Shown here in pieces: positions 34,455-42,433 of a stretch of DNA of 64,000 bases. This DNA comes from CF-162 sp963667205 (GTDB lineage: Bacteria; Chloroflexota; Dehalococcoidia; SM23-28-2; RBG-16-64-32). The stretch lies in assembly GCA_963667205.1 (NCBI GenBank), contig OY762959.1, positions 806,001 to 870,000 on the forward strand, written 5' to 3'. The notes beneath the pieces are model-generated. The model had not been told where the DNA came from. It did not search any database and saw only the letters and a list, made by a program, of their open reading frames with translations. Both the position numbers and the translations under genes were made by a program. The stretch's first letter is position 1. The number at the start of each line of letters is the position of its first letter.

Positions 34455-35297
34455 TTACTCCCCCTGCAGAAAGCCGACCCCGAGGACGCCGGGACCTCCG
34501 TGAACACCGGCAACCGCCCCGATCCGCGCCATGTGCACGTCGACGCCATCCAGCTCTTCCTCGATGCGCAGCCTGAGCGACTCTGCCTCCTCGGCGTTCG
34601 TCGAGTAAGCGACGCCCGCCTCCGTGATTTTGGGAGCCGAGGCCACCAGCTGAAAGAGGCGATCGAGGGCGAGGGAGCGGGTGCGCACGCGTTCTTCGGG
34701 GTGCACCTCACCGCCGTCAAACGAAAGTATCGGCTTGACGCGCAGCATGGTGCCGAGGAAAGCGCGCGCCCGGCCGATGCGGCCCCCGCGACGCACGTAC
34801 TCCAGAGTGTCGAGGACAACGTAGACCGAGATGCGCGGGATCATGCCGTCGAGGAGTTCGCGGATCGCTTCGACACCCGCGCCTTCGGCAGCGGCCTTCA
34901 TTGCGGCTCGGCAAAGGAACATCATGCCCAGCGAGACGGTCCGCGAGTCGACGACCTCTATTCGTGCGCCCTCTTCGGCCAGGATCGCGGCCGCCTGCAT
35001 AGCGTTGCTGTAGGTCGCGGAAAGCTTGGACGAGACGTGGACGGAGACGATCTCGTCGGTCTCCTTGAGGACATCACGGTAGGTGTCCAGGAAATCGCCC
35101 ACCGAGGGCGAAGAGGTCGACGGCAGCTCTTTGGAGCGTGCCAGCCTCTCGTAGAAGATGTCGTGGCTGATCTCGCTTCCTTCTTTGAGCGACTCTTCGC
35201 CGAAGACGACGCTCAGAGGGACGACCGGGATCCCGAGTTCCTGAGCCATTTCGGGCGGCATGTCCGAGGTGCTATCGGTGACGATGCGAGCTGACAA
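34455..35297 (-). CDS. fakB: DegV family fatty-acid-binding protein (FakB)
   Basis: 280 residues. DegV motifs are I-V-T-D-S-T-S-D-M, S-S-P-S-V-G-D-F near residue 83, S-S-K-L-S-A-T-Y near residue 109 and H-G-G-P-G-V-L-G-V-G near the end. The protein carries a fatty acid for phosphorylation by FakA, encoded directly upstream at 35363-37012; that pairing supports the fakB name. The TTG start has AGGAGG 8 bases upstream. Confidence 0.87.
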   Translation of the reverse strand: MSARIVTDSTSDMPPEMAQELGIPVVPLSVVFGEESLKEGSEISHDIFYERLARSKELPSTSSPSVGDFLDTYRDVLKETDEIVSVHVSSKLSATYSNAMQAAAILAEEGARIEVVDSRTVSLGMMFLCRAAMKAAAEGAGVEAIRELLDGMIPRISVYVVLDTLEYVRRGGRIGRARAFLGTMLRVKPILSFDGGEVHPEERVRTRSLALDRLFQLVASAPKITEAGVAYSTNAEEAESLRLRIEEELDGVDVHMARIGAVAGVHGGPGVLGVGFLQGE

Positions 35298-35362
35298 TAG
35301 GGGTGCCTCCTGACGCGCACAGTATAGCAGCGCTTGGAAGTAGCGTTGGCGTCGCCCGGCAG

Positions 35363-37012
35363 TTATTCGAGCGAGACGATGTAAAGGTAGTGCGGCTGGC
35401 CGCCCGCGACGACCTCGACCTCGTGCCCGGCGTATCGCTCACGCAGACGGTCAGCCGTCGCCTGAGCCTGCTCGTCCGTGGCGCCGGCTCCGTAGTAGAC
35501 CGTGATCAGGCTCGTCGAGCCGCCGGTCAGGCTGTCGAGAGCGGCGTCTAGCGCATCTTCCGGCGAGTCGGTCGCCACCTTGAGCTCGCCGTCGACGACG
35601 GCGAGCGCCTGGCCTTCCTCCACACCCACGCCACCGATCTCCGTCGAGCGAACGGCGGTCGTGACTTCGATCGTGCGGACGGACGCCAGGGCTTCTTCCA
35701 TGGCGCGGGCGTTCTCGTCGAGGCCTTCCTCCGGGTTTACAGCGAGAAGCGCCGACAGGCCCTGCGGGACTGACCGCGAAGGCACGACGACGGCACGCTT
35801 CTGCGCCGCTTCGACTGCCTGGTTCGCGGCCATGATGATGTTCTTGTCGTTTGGCAGCACCACGACTTCGTCCGTCGGGCAGGCCTCGATGGCGTCCAGG
35901 ATGTCGCGCGTGCTCGGGTTCATCGTCGGCCCGCCGGCGACGACCCGCGAGCAGCCGACGTCGTGAAAGACGTCAGCGAGGCCGTCTCCCGGGGCGACGG
36001 CGACGGACGAGATCAGCGACTGGGGCGCCGGTGCCATCACCGTGGCCTGGTCCGGCTCCTGGTGCAGCTCGACGAAGCGCCTCGCCTGATGGCGGATGTT
36101 GTCCACTTTGACCTGCACGAGCTCCCCCGCGCCGGTGCCAAGCGCCAGCAGCGCGCCGGGATCGTCCGTGTGAACGTGCACACGCACGAGGCTCTCGTCG
36201 CCGACGACGAGTACGGAGTCGCCCATGGCGAGCACGCACTCCCGCAGAGCGTCGACCGGCAGGGCCTGGCCCTCGATCAGCACCTCCGTGCAGTAGCCGT
36301 AGGGAGACTCCTCAGCCTGGTGGTGCCGCTCGACGACAGACAAGAACTCCTGCTCAACGCTGCCGTCGGTTGCCGTCTCGCCCTCGATCTCCTCGCCGCG
36401 GAGGTGGCGCAGCATGCCCTCCAGGAGCACGAAGAGGCCCTGGCCGCCGGCGTCGACGACGCCTGCCTTGGCGAGGACCGGCAGGAGGTCCGGCGTGCGC
36501 GCGACGCTGTCACGAGCCGCATCGACGACGGCGGAGAGGAGCGCGTTGACGTCACCGCTGGCGTTGTCGCCGGCGGCCGACGCCGCGTCGCGGATCACGG
36601 TGAGGATAGTGCCCTCCGTGGGCTGCGTGACCGCCTTGTAGGCTGTGTCGGAGCCCTGCTGGAGTCCCGCCGCCAGCGCCTGCGGGTCGAGTTCGGCCGC
36701 GCCTTCGACCGCTGCGGCGACGCCGCGCACGATCTGCGAGAGAATGACTCCGGAGTTGCCTCGCGCGCCCATCAGCGCTCCGTGCGACATCGCACCGAGA
36801 ACGGCGCCGGCGGCGGAGTCCTGGCAGCGGTCGGCCTCCTCCATCGTGCTGCGCATCGTCAGGTGCATGTTCGTTCCGGTGTCGCCGTCCGGCACGGGGA
36901 AGACGTTGATCGCGTTGACCTGCTCCTTGTTCACTTCAAGCCAGCGCGCGGCGGTGCGGAACATCTCCCTGACGTCGGAGCCGGAAAGGGAAGCGAGGTT
37001 CGTATCAGTCAT
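35363..37012 (-). CDS. fakA: Fatty acid kinase catalytic subunit (DAK2/DhaL domain, FakA)
   Basis: 549 residues from ATG 37012. The N-terminal DhaL domain has V-F-P-V-P-D-G-D-T-G-T-N-M-H-L-T (metal-binding aspartates), G-A-R-G-N-S-G-V-I-L-S-Q and V-D-A-G-G-Q-G-L. The rest is the middle and C-terminal FakA domains, ending near G-G-Q-P-H-Y. It phosphorylates FakB-bound fatty acids for phospholipid synthesis. A longer frame to 37096 is rejected because it would run through its own promoter. rpmB is divergent, the arrangement also seen in Firmicutes. Confidence 0.9.
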   Translation of the reverse strand: MTDTNLASLSGSDVREMFRTAARWLEVNKEQVNAINVFPVPDGDTGTNMHLTMRSTMEEADRCQDSAAGAVLGAMSHGALMGARGNSGVILSQIVRGVAAAVEGAAELDPQALAAGLQQGSDTAYKAVTQPTEGTILTVIRDAASAAGDNASGDVNALLSAVVDAARDSVARTPDLLPVLAKAGVVDAGGQGLFVLLEGMLRHLRGEEIEGETATDGSVEQEFLSVVERHHQAEESPYGYCTEVLIEGQALPVDALRECVLAMGDSVLVVGDESLVRVHVHTDDPGALLALGTGAGELVQVKVDNIRHQARRFVELHQEPDQATVMAPAPQSLISSVAVAPGDGLADVFHDVGCSRVVAGGPTMNPSTRDILDAIEACPTDEVVVLPNDKNIIMAANQAVEAAQKRAVVVPSRSVPQGLSALLAVNPEEGLDENARAMEEALASVRTIEVTTAVRSTEIGGVGVEEGQALAVVDGELKVATDSPEDALDAALDSLTGGSTSLITVYYGAGATDEQAQATADRLRERYAGHEVEVVAGGQPHYLYIVSLE

Positions 37013-37054
37013 GTGAGGCCGAGCAGATTCGCCCGCTGGTAGGGTGGGCCCGTG

Positions 37055-37083
37055 TTGATCGGGAAAACGGCGAATGCTAACAT
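37055..37083 (+). promoter_or_regulatory. Putative rpmB promoter
   Basis: TTGATC (37055-37060, 4 of 6) and TAACAT (37078-37083, 4 of 6) with a 17-base spacer. The spacer contains GGAAAACGG (37062-37070), which recurs in inverted orientation in the divergent fakA promoter. Transcription would begin near 37090, about 48 bases before rpmB. Confidence 0.5.
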
Positions 37084-37095
37084 GTGGCGGGCGCA

Positions 37096-37124
37096 ATTCT
37101 AGCAGCGCCCGTTTTCCTCGTAAA
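37096..37124 (-). promoter_or_regulatory. Putative fakA promoter, mirror image of the rpmB promoter
   Basis: On the minus strand TTTACG (37124-37119, 4 of 6) and TAGAAT (37101-37096, 5 of 6) are 17 bases apart. The spacer again contains GGAAAACGG (plus-strand CCGTTTTCC at 37109-37117), and the bases from there to the -10 (GCTA) match the rpmB side. The two promoters form one imperfect 56-base inverted repeat (37062-37117). Confidence 0.55.
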
Positions 37125-37137
37125 GGGATTGTATCTC

Positions 37138-37347
37138 ATGGCTACGTGTCAGATTTGCGACAAAAAGACCGGCTTCGGTCGCAATATACGCCACCAACAC
37201 TCCGGCCGCTGGGAACGTAAGGCGCCGCGGACGAACCGTAAGTTCAAGGCGAACATCCAGAGAAAGACGTTCCTCATCGGCGGCGTGCCCATCCGCCTCA
37301 AGATCTGCACCCGCTGCATCCGCACGACGACGAAGAACCGCGTCTAG
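37138..37347 (+). CDS. rpmB: Large ribosomal subunit protein bL28
   Basis: 69 residues, normal for bL28. It is the zinc-binding form with C-x2-C near the start (C-Q-I-C) and near the end (C-T-R-C). The core N-I-R-H-Q-H-S-G-R-W and R-K-F-K-A-N-I-Q is typical. ATG 37138 has AAAGGGA 8-10 bases upstream; the longer open frame from 37084 is promoter DNA. Confidence 0.96.
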   Translation: MATCQICDKKTGFGRNIRHQHSGRWERKAPRTNRKFKANIQRKTFLIGGVPIRLKICTRCIRTTTKNRV

Positions 37348-37376
37348 CCGGTTCGCCTTCTCCGACGATCCCGCAG

Positions 37377-38051
37377 CTACGCCTGCAGCGCCCCGACTGA
37401 TTCCCTAAGCTCGCGTATGTTGTCGCCGATCGACGCGCGGTCGTTGAAGACGGCGCTGGCGGCGACGAGGACGTCGGCGCCTGCGGCGACGCAGCGCGGC
37501 GCGTTGTCCAACTTTACGCCGCCGTCGATCTCGATCTCCGCGCGGTAGCCGTTTTCGTCGATCGCCTTCCGCAGGCGCTCGACCTTGGGCAAGACGGAGG
37601 CGATGAACGGCTGGCCCGAGGCGCCGGGGTTGACGGCCATCACCATCACCTGGTCGAGGTCCGGCAGGAGGGCGTCGAGGACGCCCTCGGACGTGCCGGG
37701 GTTGAGGCAGACGCCAGCGCGGCGGCCGCGCTGCTGCACGTCGCGGACGATGCGGTGGACGTGCGTCGCGGCCTCCCAGTGGACGTTGATGATGTCGCCG
37801 CCAGCCTCGATGAAGCGCTCCACCTGCTTCTCCGGCTCGACGACCATCAGGTGTATGTCGAGCGTGATCTCGGTCGTGCGGCGGATCGCCTCGACGACGG
37901 GCACGCCGATGGTGATCGCCGGAACGAAGCGGCCGTCCATGATGTCGATGTGGAGCATCTGCGCACCGGCGGCCTCGACTTCACGCACCTCGTCCGCCAG
38001 CCGTGAGAGGTCCGCGGAGACGATGGACGGCGCGATCTTGACGTCGCTCAT
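37377..38051 (-). CDS. rpe: Ribulose-phosphate 3-epimerase
   Basis: 224 residues, a TIM barrel of normal length. Key motifs: A-P-S-I-V-S-A-D, H-I-D-I-M-D-G-R-F-V-P near residue 35 (metal His and Asp), L-D-I-H-L-M-V, V-N-P-G-A-S-G-Q-P-F and E-I-D-G-G-V. It interconverts ribulose-5-P and xylulose-5-P. Its ATG overlaps the argH stop by 4 bases, so the two are translationally coupled although the pathways differ. Confidence 0.94.
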   Translation of the reverse strand: MSDVKIAPSIVSADLSRLADEVREVEAAGAQMLHIDIMDGRFVPAITIGVPVVEAIRRTTEITLDIHLMVVEPEKQVERFIEAGGDIINVHWEAATHVHRIVRDVQQRGRRAGVCLNPGTSEGVLDALLPDLDQVMVMAVNPGASGQPFIASVLPKVERLRKAIDENGYRAEIEIDGGVKLDNAPRCVAAGADVLVAASAVFNDRASIGDNIRELRESVGALQA

Positions 38052-39445
38052 GCCGCGCCCTCAAGGCGCTTCTTGGCATCCTCCAGCGCCCCGGCGACGC
38101 GGCCGGACGCCGTTCCGCCGGGCACGTCACGCGCGTCGATGGACGCCCGGGCGTCGAGGCTGAGCACGTCTTCCTGGAACTGCGGCGAGAAGCGGCGGTA
38201 CTCGTCCAGCGTCAGGTCGGCCAGCGACTTGCCTTGCTCCTCGGCGTGGCGCACGAGATCGGCGACGGCCTGGTGGGCGTCGCGGAAGGGCACGCCCTTG
38301 CGCACGAGGTAGTCGGCGACGTCGGTGGCGAGCAGGTAGCCGCCGGACGCCGCTTTCGCGACACGCTCGGCGTCCAGCGTGAGGCGCGGCAGCATCGCTG
38401 CCATCACTTCGAGCGTCGGCAGGACCACGTCAGCGGTGTCGAACAGCGTCAGCTTGTCTTCCTGCAGATCGCGGTTGTAGGCTAGCGGCAGGCCCTTGAG
38501 CACCGTCAGCAGCGCCACCAGGTTTCCGTAGACGCGGCCGCTGCGGCCACGCGCCAACTCGGCGACGTCCGGGTTGCGCTTCTGCGGCATGATGCTGGAG
38601 CCCGTGGTGAAGTCGTCCGGCAGGCGCAGGAAGCCGAACTCATCGCTGGACCAGACGATGATCTCTTCGCTGAGGCGGGAGAGGTGCATCATCGTCGTGG
38701 CGGCGGCGGCGTGGAAGTCGACGGCGAAGTCGCGGTCGCTGACGGCGTCGATGCTGTTGCGGGAAACGCGGCTGAACCCGAGTTCGCGGGCGACGGCCTC
38801 GCGGTCGATCGGGTAGGGGACGCCGGCGAGGGCGCCCGAACCGAGCGGCAGCTCATCGGCGCGATCGCGCGTGACGGCGAAGCGGGCGGCGTCGCGGTCC
38901 AGCATCTCGAAGTAGGCGAGCAGGTGGTGGGCGAAGAGCACCGGCTGGGCGCGCTGCAGGTGCGTGTATCCGGGCATCACGGCGCCGGCGTTTGCTTCGG
39001 CGAGGCCGACGAGCGCGCGCTGGACATCCCGTAAGCCCGCTACCGCGCGGTCGCAGGAGTCCATCACGAAGAGGCGGACGTCGGTGGCGACCTGGTCGTT
39101 GCGGGAACGGGCCGTGTGCAGGCGGGCGCCGGCGTCGCCGATGCGCTCGCGCAGGGCGGCTTCGATGTTCAGGTGCACGTCCTCGAGGTCGTCGCGCCAC
39201 TCGAACTTGCCGGCCTCAATCTCCTCGCGGACCTCCGCCAGGCCGCGCACGATCTGGGCCGCGTCCTCGACCGGAATGATGCCCTGCGCGCCGAGCATGC
39301 GGGCGTGTGCGATCGAGCCGGCGATGTCGTGGGCGTACAGGCGCCGGTCGTAGCCGACGGATGCGCTATAGGCCAGCGCGCGCCGGTCGAGACCCTTTGC
39401 GGTGGGGCTCTGCGCACCCTTGCTCTCTTCCATCGTGCCCTTCAT
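38048..39445 (-). CDS. argH: Argininosuccinate lyase
   Basis: 465 residues. Fumarase-superfamily signature G-S-S-I-M-P-Q-K-R-N-P-D with the catalytic serine loop, plus A-R-S-R-N-D-Q-V-A-T and T-H-L-Q-R-A-Q-P-V. Last step of arginine synthesis. ATG 39445 or 39433 are both possible. The gene is about 3 kb downstream of argG but outside the argC operon, divergent from an aldo/keto reductase gene 39 bases away, and coupled to rpe. Confidence 0.95.
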   Translation of the reverse strand: MKGTMEESKGAQSPTAKGLDRRALAYSASVGYDRRLYAHDIAGSIAHARMLGAQGIIPVEDAAQIVRGLAEVREEIEAGKFEWRDDLEDVHLNIEAALRERIGDAGARLHTARSRNDQVATDVRLFVMDSCDRAVAGLRDVQRALVGLAEANAGAVMPGYTHLQRAQPVLFAHHLLAYFEMLDRDAARFAVTRDRADELPLGSGALAGVPYPIDREAVARELGFSRVSRNSIDAVSDRDFAVDFHAAAATTMMHLSRLSEEIIVWSSDEFGFLRLPDDFTTGSSIMPQKRNPDVAELARGRSGRVYGNLVALLTVLKGLPLAYNRDLQEDKLTLFDTADVVLPTLEVMAAMLPRLTLDAERVAKAASGGYLLATDVADYLVRKGVPFRDAHQAVADLVRHAEEQGKSLADLTLDEYRRFSPQFQEDVLSLDARASIDARDVPGGTASGRVAGALEDAKKRLEGAA

Positions 39446-39484
39446 TATACGGGCGTAAATCGCCTCGAACGTCAGGAGCGCCCC

Positions 39485-40465
39485 ATGCAGTACGTCCAGC
39501 TCGGCACGACCGGCCTTCGCGTTTCGCGAATCTGCCTCGGAACGATGACTTACGGCTCGTCAAAGTGGCGCGACTGGGTGCTGGACGAAGAGGAGTCGAA
39601 GCCGTTCTACAAGAAGGCGCTGGAGACCGGGATCAACTTCTTCGACACGGCCGACGTCTACTCGCTGGGCGCGAGCGAGGAGGTCACGGGGCGCGCGCTC
39701 AAGGAGTTCGCGAAGCGCGACGACGTGGTGATCGCGACGAAGGTGTTCAGCCCAATGGGCGGGGGGCCCAACCAGCGCGGCCTCTCCCGCAAGCACATCT
39801 TCGATTCGATCGACGACTCGCTGAGGCGGCTGCAGACGGACTACGTGGACCTCTACCAGATCCACCGCTGGGACCCGACGACGCCGATCGAGGAGACGCT
39901 GGAGGCGCTCAACGACCTCGTGCGGATGGGCAAGGTGCGCTACATCGGCGCGTCGAGCGCCTACGCCTGGCAGCTGGCGAAGGCGCTCTTCATCTCGGAC
40001 CGGCGCGGCTGGGCGCGCTTCGTGACGATGCAGAACCATTACAACCTCGTCTACCGCGAGGAGGAGCGCGAGATGATCCCGCTCTGCCTGGACCAGGGCA
40101 TCGGCATCATCCCCTGGAGCCCGCTGGCGCGTGGCTTCCTGGCCGGCAACCGCACACCGGACAAGGGCGGCGACACGACGCGCGCGAAGACCGACGACAT
40201 GGCGCACTATATGTACTACTCGGAGGCCGACTTCGCGGTGCTCAGGGAGGTGCAGACGCTGGCCAACGGTCGCGGCCTCAAGCCGGCGCAGGTGTCGCTG
40301 GCCTGGATGCTGCACAAGCCCGGCATCACAGCCCCGATCATCGGCGCGAGCAAGATGTACCAGCTCGACGAGGCGATCGCTGCCGCCGAAGTGGCTCTCT
40401 CAGACGAAGAAGTGAAGCAACTCCAGCAGCCTTACCTGCCGCATGGGGTGTTGGGGCACGTTTAG
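39485..40465 (+). CDS. Aldo/keto reductase
   Basis: 326 residues from ATG 39485 with AGGAG 7 bases upstream. AKR motifs: F-F-D-T-A-D-V-Y-S (catalytic Asp and Tyr), K-V-F-S (Lys) and Y-Q-I-H-R-W (His), and the NADPH site G-A-S-K near the C-terminus. It belongs to the AKR11/YajO-like group, which reduces aldehydes and ketones of unsettled physiological identity. Its end overlaps the convergent HAD gene by 4 bases. Confidence 0.9.
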   Translation: MQYVQLGTTGLRVSRICLGTMTYGSSKWRDWVLDEEESKPFYKKALETGINFFDTADVYSLGASEEVTGRALKEFAKRDDVVIATKVFSPMGGGPNQRGLSRKHIFDSIDDSLRRLQTDYVDLYQIHRWDPTTPIEETLEALNDLVRMGKVRYIGASSAYAWQLAKALFISDRRGWARFVTMQNHYNLVYREEEREMIPLCLDQGIGIIPWSPLARGFLAGNRTPDKGGDTTRAKTDDMAHYMYYSEADFAVLREVQTLANGRGLKPAQVSLAWMLHKPGITAPIIGASKMYQLDEAIAAAEVALSDEEVKQLQQPYLPHGVLGHV

Positions 40466-41250
40466 CTGGGCGACCGCAGCGGCGGCAGCTCGAGCAGCTC
40501 CGCGATCTGATCGATGGCGAAGTCCGGCTTGATCGGCCCCTCCACTTCGCGCTCGTCGGCCGTCGCCTCAACCGGCTCGTTGACAGCGGGCGGCCTGCGC
40601 CAGACCGCCATCATGCCCAGCGTCTTCGGCCCTTCGACGTCCGCTCGCAGGTTGTCGCCGACCATCAGGCACTCCGCGGCCTCGACGCCGAGGCGCTCCA
40701 GCGCAACCTGGTAGATGCGCGGATGCGGCTTCATGTAGCCAACGTCGCAGGAGATGATGACGGCCTCGAAGAGCTCTTCGAGGCCGAGCTGGCGCATCTC
40801 CGCCCGGAAGTCGGGGCCGCTGTAGCCGCGGTTCGTGACACTGGCGACGCGGAAGCCGCGGTCCCGCAGCGCGGAGAGCGTCGGCAGGACGTCGGGGAAA
40901 ACCTCACGGTTGAGGAAGATGCCACCGAGGTTCCAAGTCTCCCAGAGCTCGTTGCCCTGCTCGGGTGTCAGCTCCATATCGTGCGCACTGGCGATCCGCC
41001 GGCAGAGTTCCGGGTAGTCCGGGTCGACGCAGTCGCCGTGGAAGGCGCGATGAGTCTCCTCCTCGACGACGAGCCGGATGTCGCGCCCGAGGTAACGTCG
41101 CTCGCCACTCATCTCGTAGCCCCAGCGGGCGAGCAGCGCTTCGAGACGGCGAATCGTCTCGGCGCGGACGGCGCGCTGCGGCGGCATGTTTGGCAAGTGC
41201 CAGAGCGTGTGGCCGAGGTCGAAGAGGACGGTCGTAATGGGGGTGCCCAC
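40462..41250 (-). CDS. HAD family hydrolase
   Basis: 262 residues from GTG 41250, which lies 1 base after the MOSC gene stop; the frame upstream to 41370 is not protein-like. HAD motif I is L-F-D-L-G-H-T-L: the nucleophile Asp is kept but the +2 Asp is Gly, as in the F-D-L-G-G-T-L subgroup. Motif II is S-V-T-N-R-G, and the C-terminal K-P-H-P-R-I-Y and V-G-D-N-L-R-A-D-V are motifs III and IV. A substrate cannot be assigned. Last gene of the argC-led strand. Confidence 0.83.
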   Translation of the reverse strand: MGTPITTVLFDLGHTLWHLPNMPPQRAVRAETIRRLEALLARWGYEMSGERRYLGRDIRLVVEEETHRAFHGDCVDPDYPELCRRIASAHDMELTPEQGNELWETWNLGGIFLNREVFPDVLPTLSALRDRGFRVASVTNRGYSGPDFRAEMRQLGLEELFEAVIISCDVGYMKPHPRIYQVALERLGVEAAECLMVGDNLRADVEGPKTLGMMAVWRRPPAVNEPVEATADEREVEGPIKPDFAIDQIAELLELPPLRSPS

Positions 41251-41251
41251 G

Positions 41252-41716
41252 TCAGGCGGGCGCGATCTGGTCGCCGACGTTGATGGTGCCGCCGGAGACG
41301 ACGTCGCAGCGCAGGCCGCCGCGGTGGACGAGTCCACGTGTCGTGTTCGCCTGCCCGACGAGACTCTCAAGGTGTTCGCAGGGCTCGCACAGCCTCACCC
41401 CGCGCAGCACGACTTCGCCGACCCGCAACTCCCGGTCCACGAATTCGTTGAGGTCGATGCCGAGCGTCGTGATGTTCCGGCGCGACTGCCCCGGCGCCAG
41501 CTTGACGCCAAACTCGGCCTCCAGCGCCTCGATCGCTTCGCCGGCGATGAGCGTCACCGCGCGGCTGGCGCCGCCCTTCTCGGAGTACGTGCCGGAGCGT
41601 GCCTGGTAACGATCGCCCTCGAGGCCCTTTCCGGGTTCGGCGTGGACGGAGTTCACCGGCGTGGGGGTGTCTTCGGCGTTCGGCGCGATGTGGATGTGCA
41701 GGACTTCGCCGCTCAT
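41252..41716 (-). CDS. MOSC domain protein
   Basis: 154 residues, a stand-alone MOSC domain: A-E-P-G-K-G-L-E-G-D-R-Y, then S-R-R-N-I-T-T-L-G-I-D-L and the conserved cysteine in L-C-E-P-C. MOSC domains carry sulfur for, or bind, the molybdenum cofactor; stand-alone versions are mostly uncharacterised. Its ATG overlaps the stop of the PIN toxin gene (ATGA), so it is translated behind the toxin. Confidence 0.88.
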   Translation of the reverse strand: MSGEVLHIHIAPNAEDTPTPVNSVHAEPGKGLEGDRYQARSGTYSEKGGASRAVTLIAGEAIEALEAEFGVKLAPGQSRRNITTLGIDLNEFVDRELRVGEVVLRGVRLCEPCEHLESLVGQANTTRGLVHRGGLRCDVVSGGTINVGDQIAPA

Positions 41717-42126
41717 GCTACAAGCTCCTTGGGGTCGAATCGGGTGAGGCCTTCGATCCGATCGAAGGCTCGATCGGCCGAGATGATGCCTTCGAGGTTG
41801 TTCTGGAAGGCAACAGCCACATGGAAGGCGTCGCGGGCCTGGAGAGAAGGATATCGCTCCAGAGCGCCCCTCGCCAACGTCGCCGTTGCCGCCTCTATCG
41901 GAAACGGGCGCGGAAACTGAGCGGCCAGGTCGTCGAAGAGCTGGATTCCTAACTGGGTCTGATTCCGGCGGCGGTAGACGTGCAGCAGCTCCTGCAAGAT
42001 TTCCGTGCTGACGTTGGCATCGATCTGGCTCTCGCGGATCTGCTTGAGGGTTGCCAGCGAAGGCTCTCGGTAGGGGTGGTCCGACCCAAGCGAGTAAACG
42101 AATACGTTCGTGTCAATCAGCTTCAT
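41713..42126 (-). CDS. PIN-domain toxin (VapC-like ribonuclease)
   Basis: 137 residues. The four acidic positions of PIN nucleases are visible: Asp5 in L-I-D-T-N-V-F-V-Y, Glu43-Glu47 in S-T-E-I-L-Q-E-L-L, Asp99 in A-R-D-A-F-H and Asp118 in I-S-A-D-R-A-F-D. It should be a magnesium-dependent RNase held inactive by the antitoxin encoded upstream, whose gene it overlaps by 14 bases. The stop is fused to the start of the MOSC gene, which is unusual for a toxin-antitoxin pair. Confidence 0.85.
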   Translation of the reverse strand: MKLIDTNVFVYSLGSDHPYREPSLATLKQIRESQIDANVSTEILQELLHVYRRRNQTQLGIQLFDDLAAQFPRPFPIEAATATLARGALERYPSLQARDAFHVAVAFQNNLEGIISADRAFDRIEGLTRFDPKELVA

Positions 42127-42391
42127 GCAGTCGCGCTTCGCCCTCGTCGTAGCCCTTCAGGATCTCTTCCTTGATCTCTTCCGGCGAACCAGACGGGCCG
42201 CCCTTGCCCACCAGCGAGAAGAAGTGCTCCCACGCGCGCTCCCGCTCCTCCTCCGACGGTGCCACGACGTACTGCGCTACCGCGTCGCGGATCAGCGCGC
42301 CGACGGCCTTGCCCTCGCGCTGTGCGATCTCCTCCAGCCGCTTGTACTGCTGCGGCTCGAACAGCACCTCGACTCGCTTGTCTTTGGCCAT
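42113..42391 (-). CDS. Ribbon-helix-helix antitoxin (VapB/CopG-like)
   Basis: 92 residues. The N-terminal R-V-E-V-L-F-E-P-Q-Q-Y-K-R-L-E-E-I-A strand-helix is a ribbon-helix-helix DNA-binding element; the C-terminal acidic tail (E-E-I-K-E-E-I-L-K-G-Y-D-E-G) would wrap the toxin. It lies 42 bases after argG with its own promoter-operator (42400-42427). The ribosome site GGAGG lies inside the operator's right arm. Confidence 0.85.
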   Translation of the reverse strand: MAKDKRVEVLFEPQQYKRLEEIAQREGKAVGALIRDAVAQYVVAPSEEERERAWEHFFSLVGKGGPSGSPEEIKEEILKGYDEGEARLHEAD

Positions 42392-42399
42392 CGCTGGAG

Positions 42400-42427
42400 A
42401 CCTCCGTATGTATCCGGAGGTATTTTA
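42400..42427 (-). promoter_or_regulatory. Promoter and operator of the toxin-antitoxin pair
   Basis: On the minus strand a -10 box TAAAAT (42427-42422) abuts an inverted repeat ACCTCCG/CGGAGGT (arms 42400-42406 and 42415-42421, 8-base spacer). The right-hand arm read on the mRNA supplies the GGAGG ribosome site of the antitoxin. A ribbon-helix-helix antitoxin commonly represses its own operon by binding such a repeat. The -35 region is poor. Confidence 0.6.
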
Positions 42428-42433
42428 GCACGC

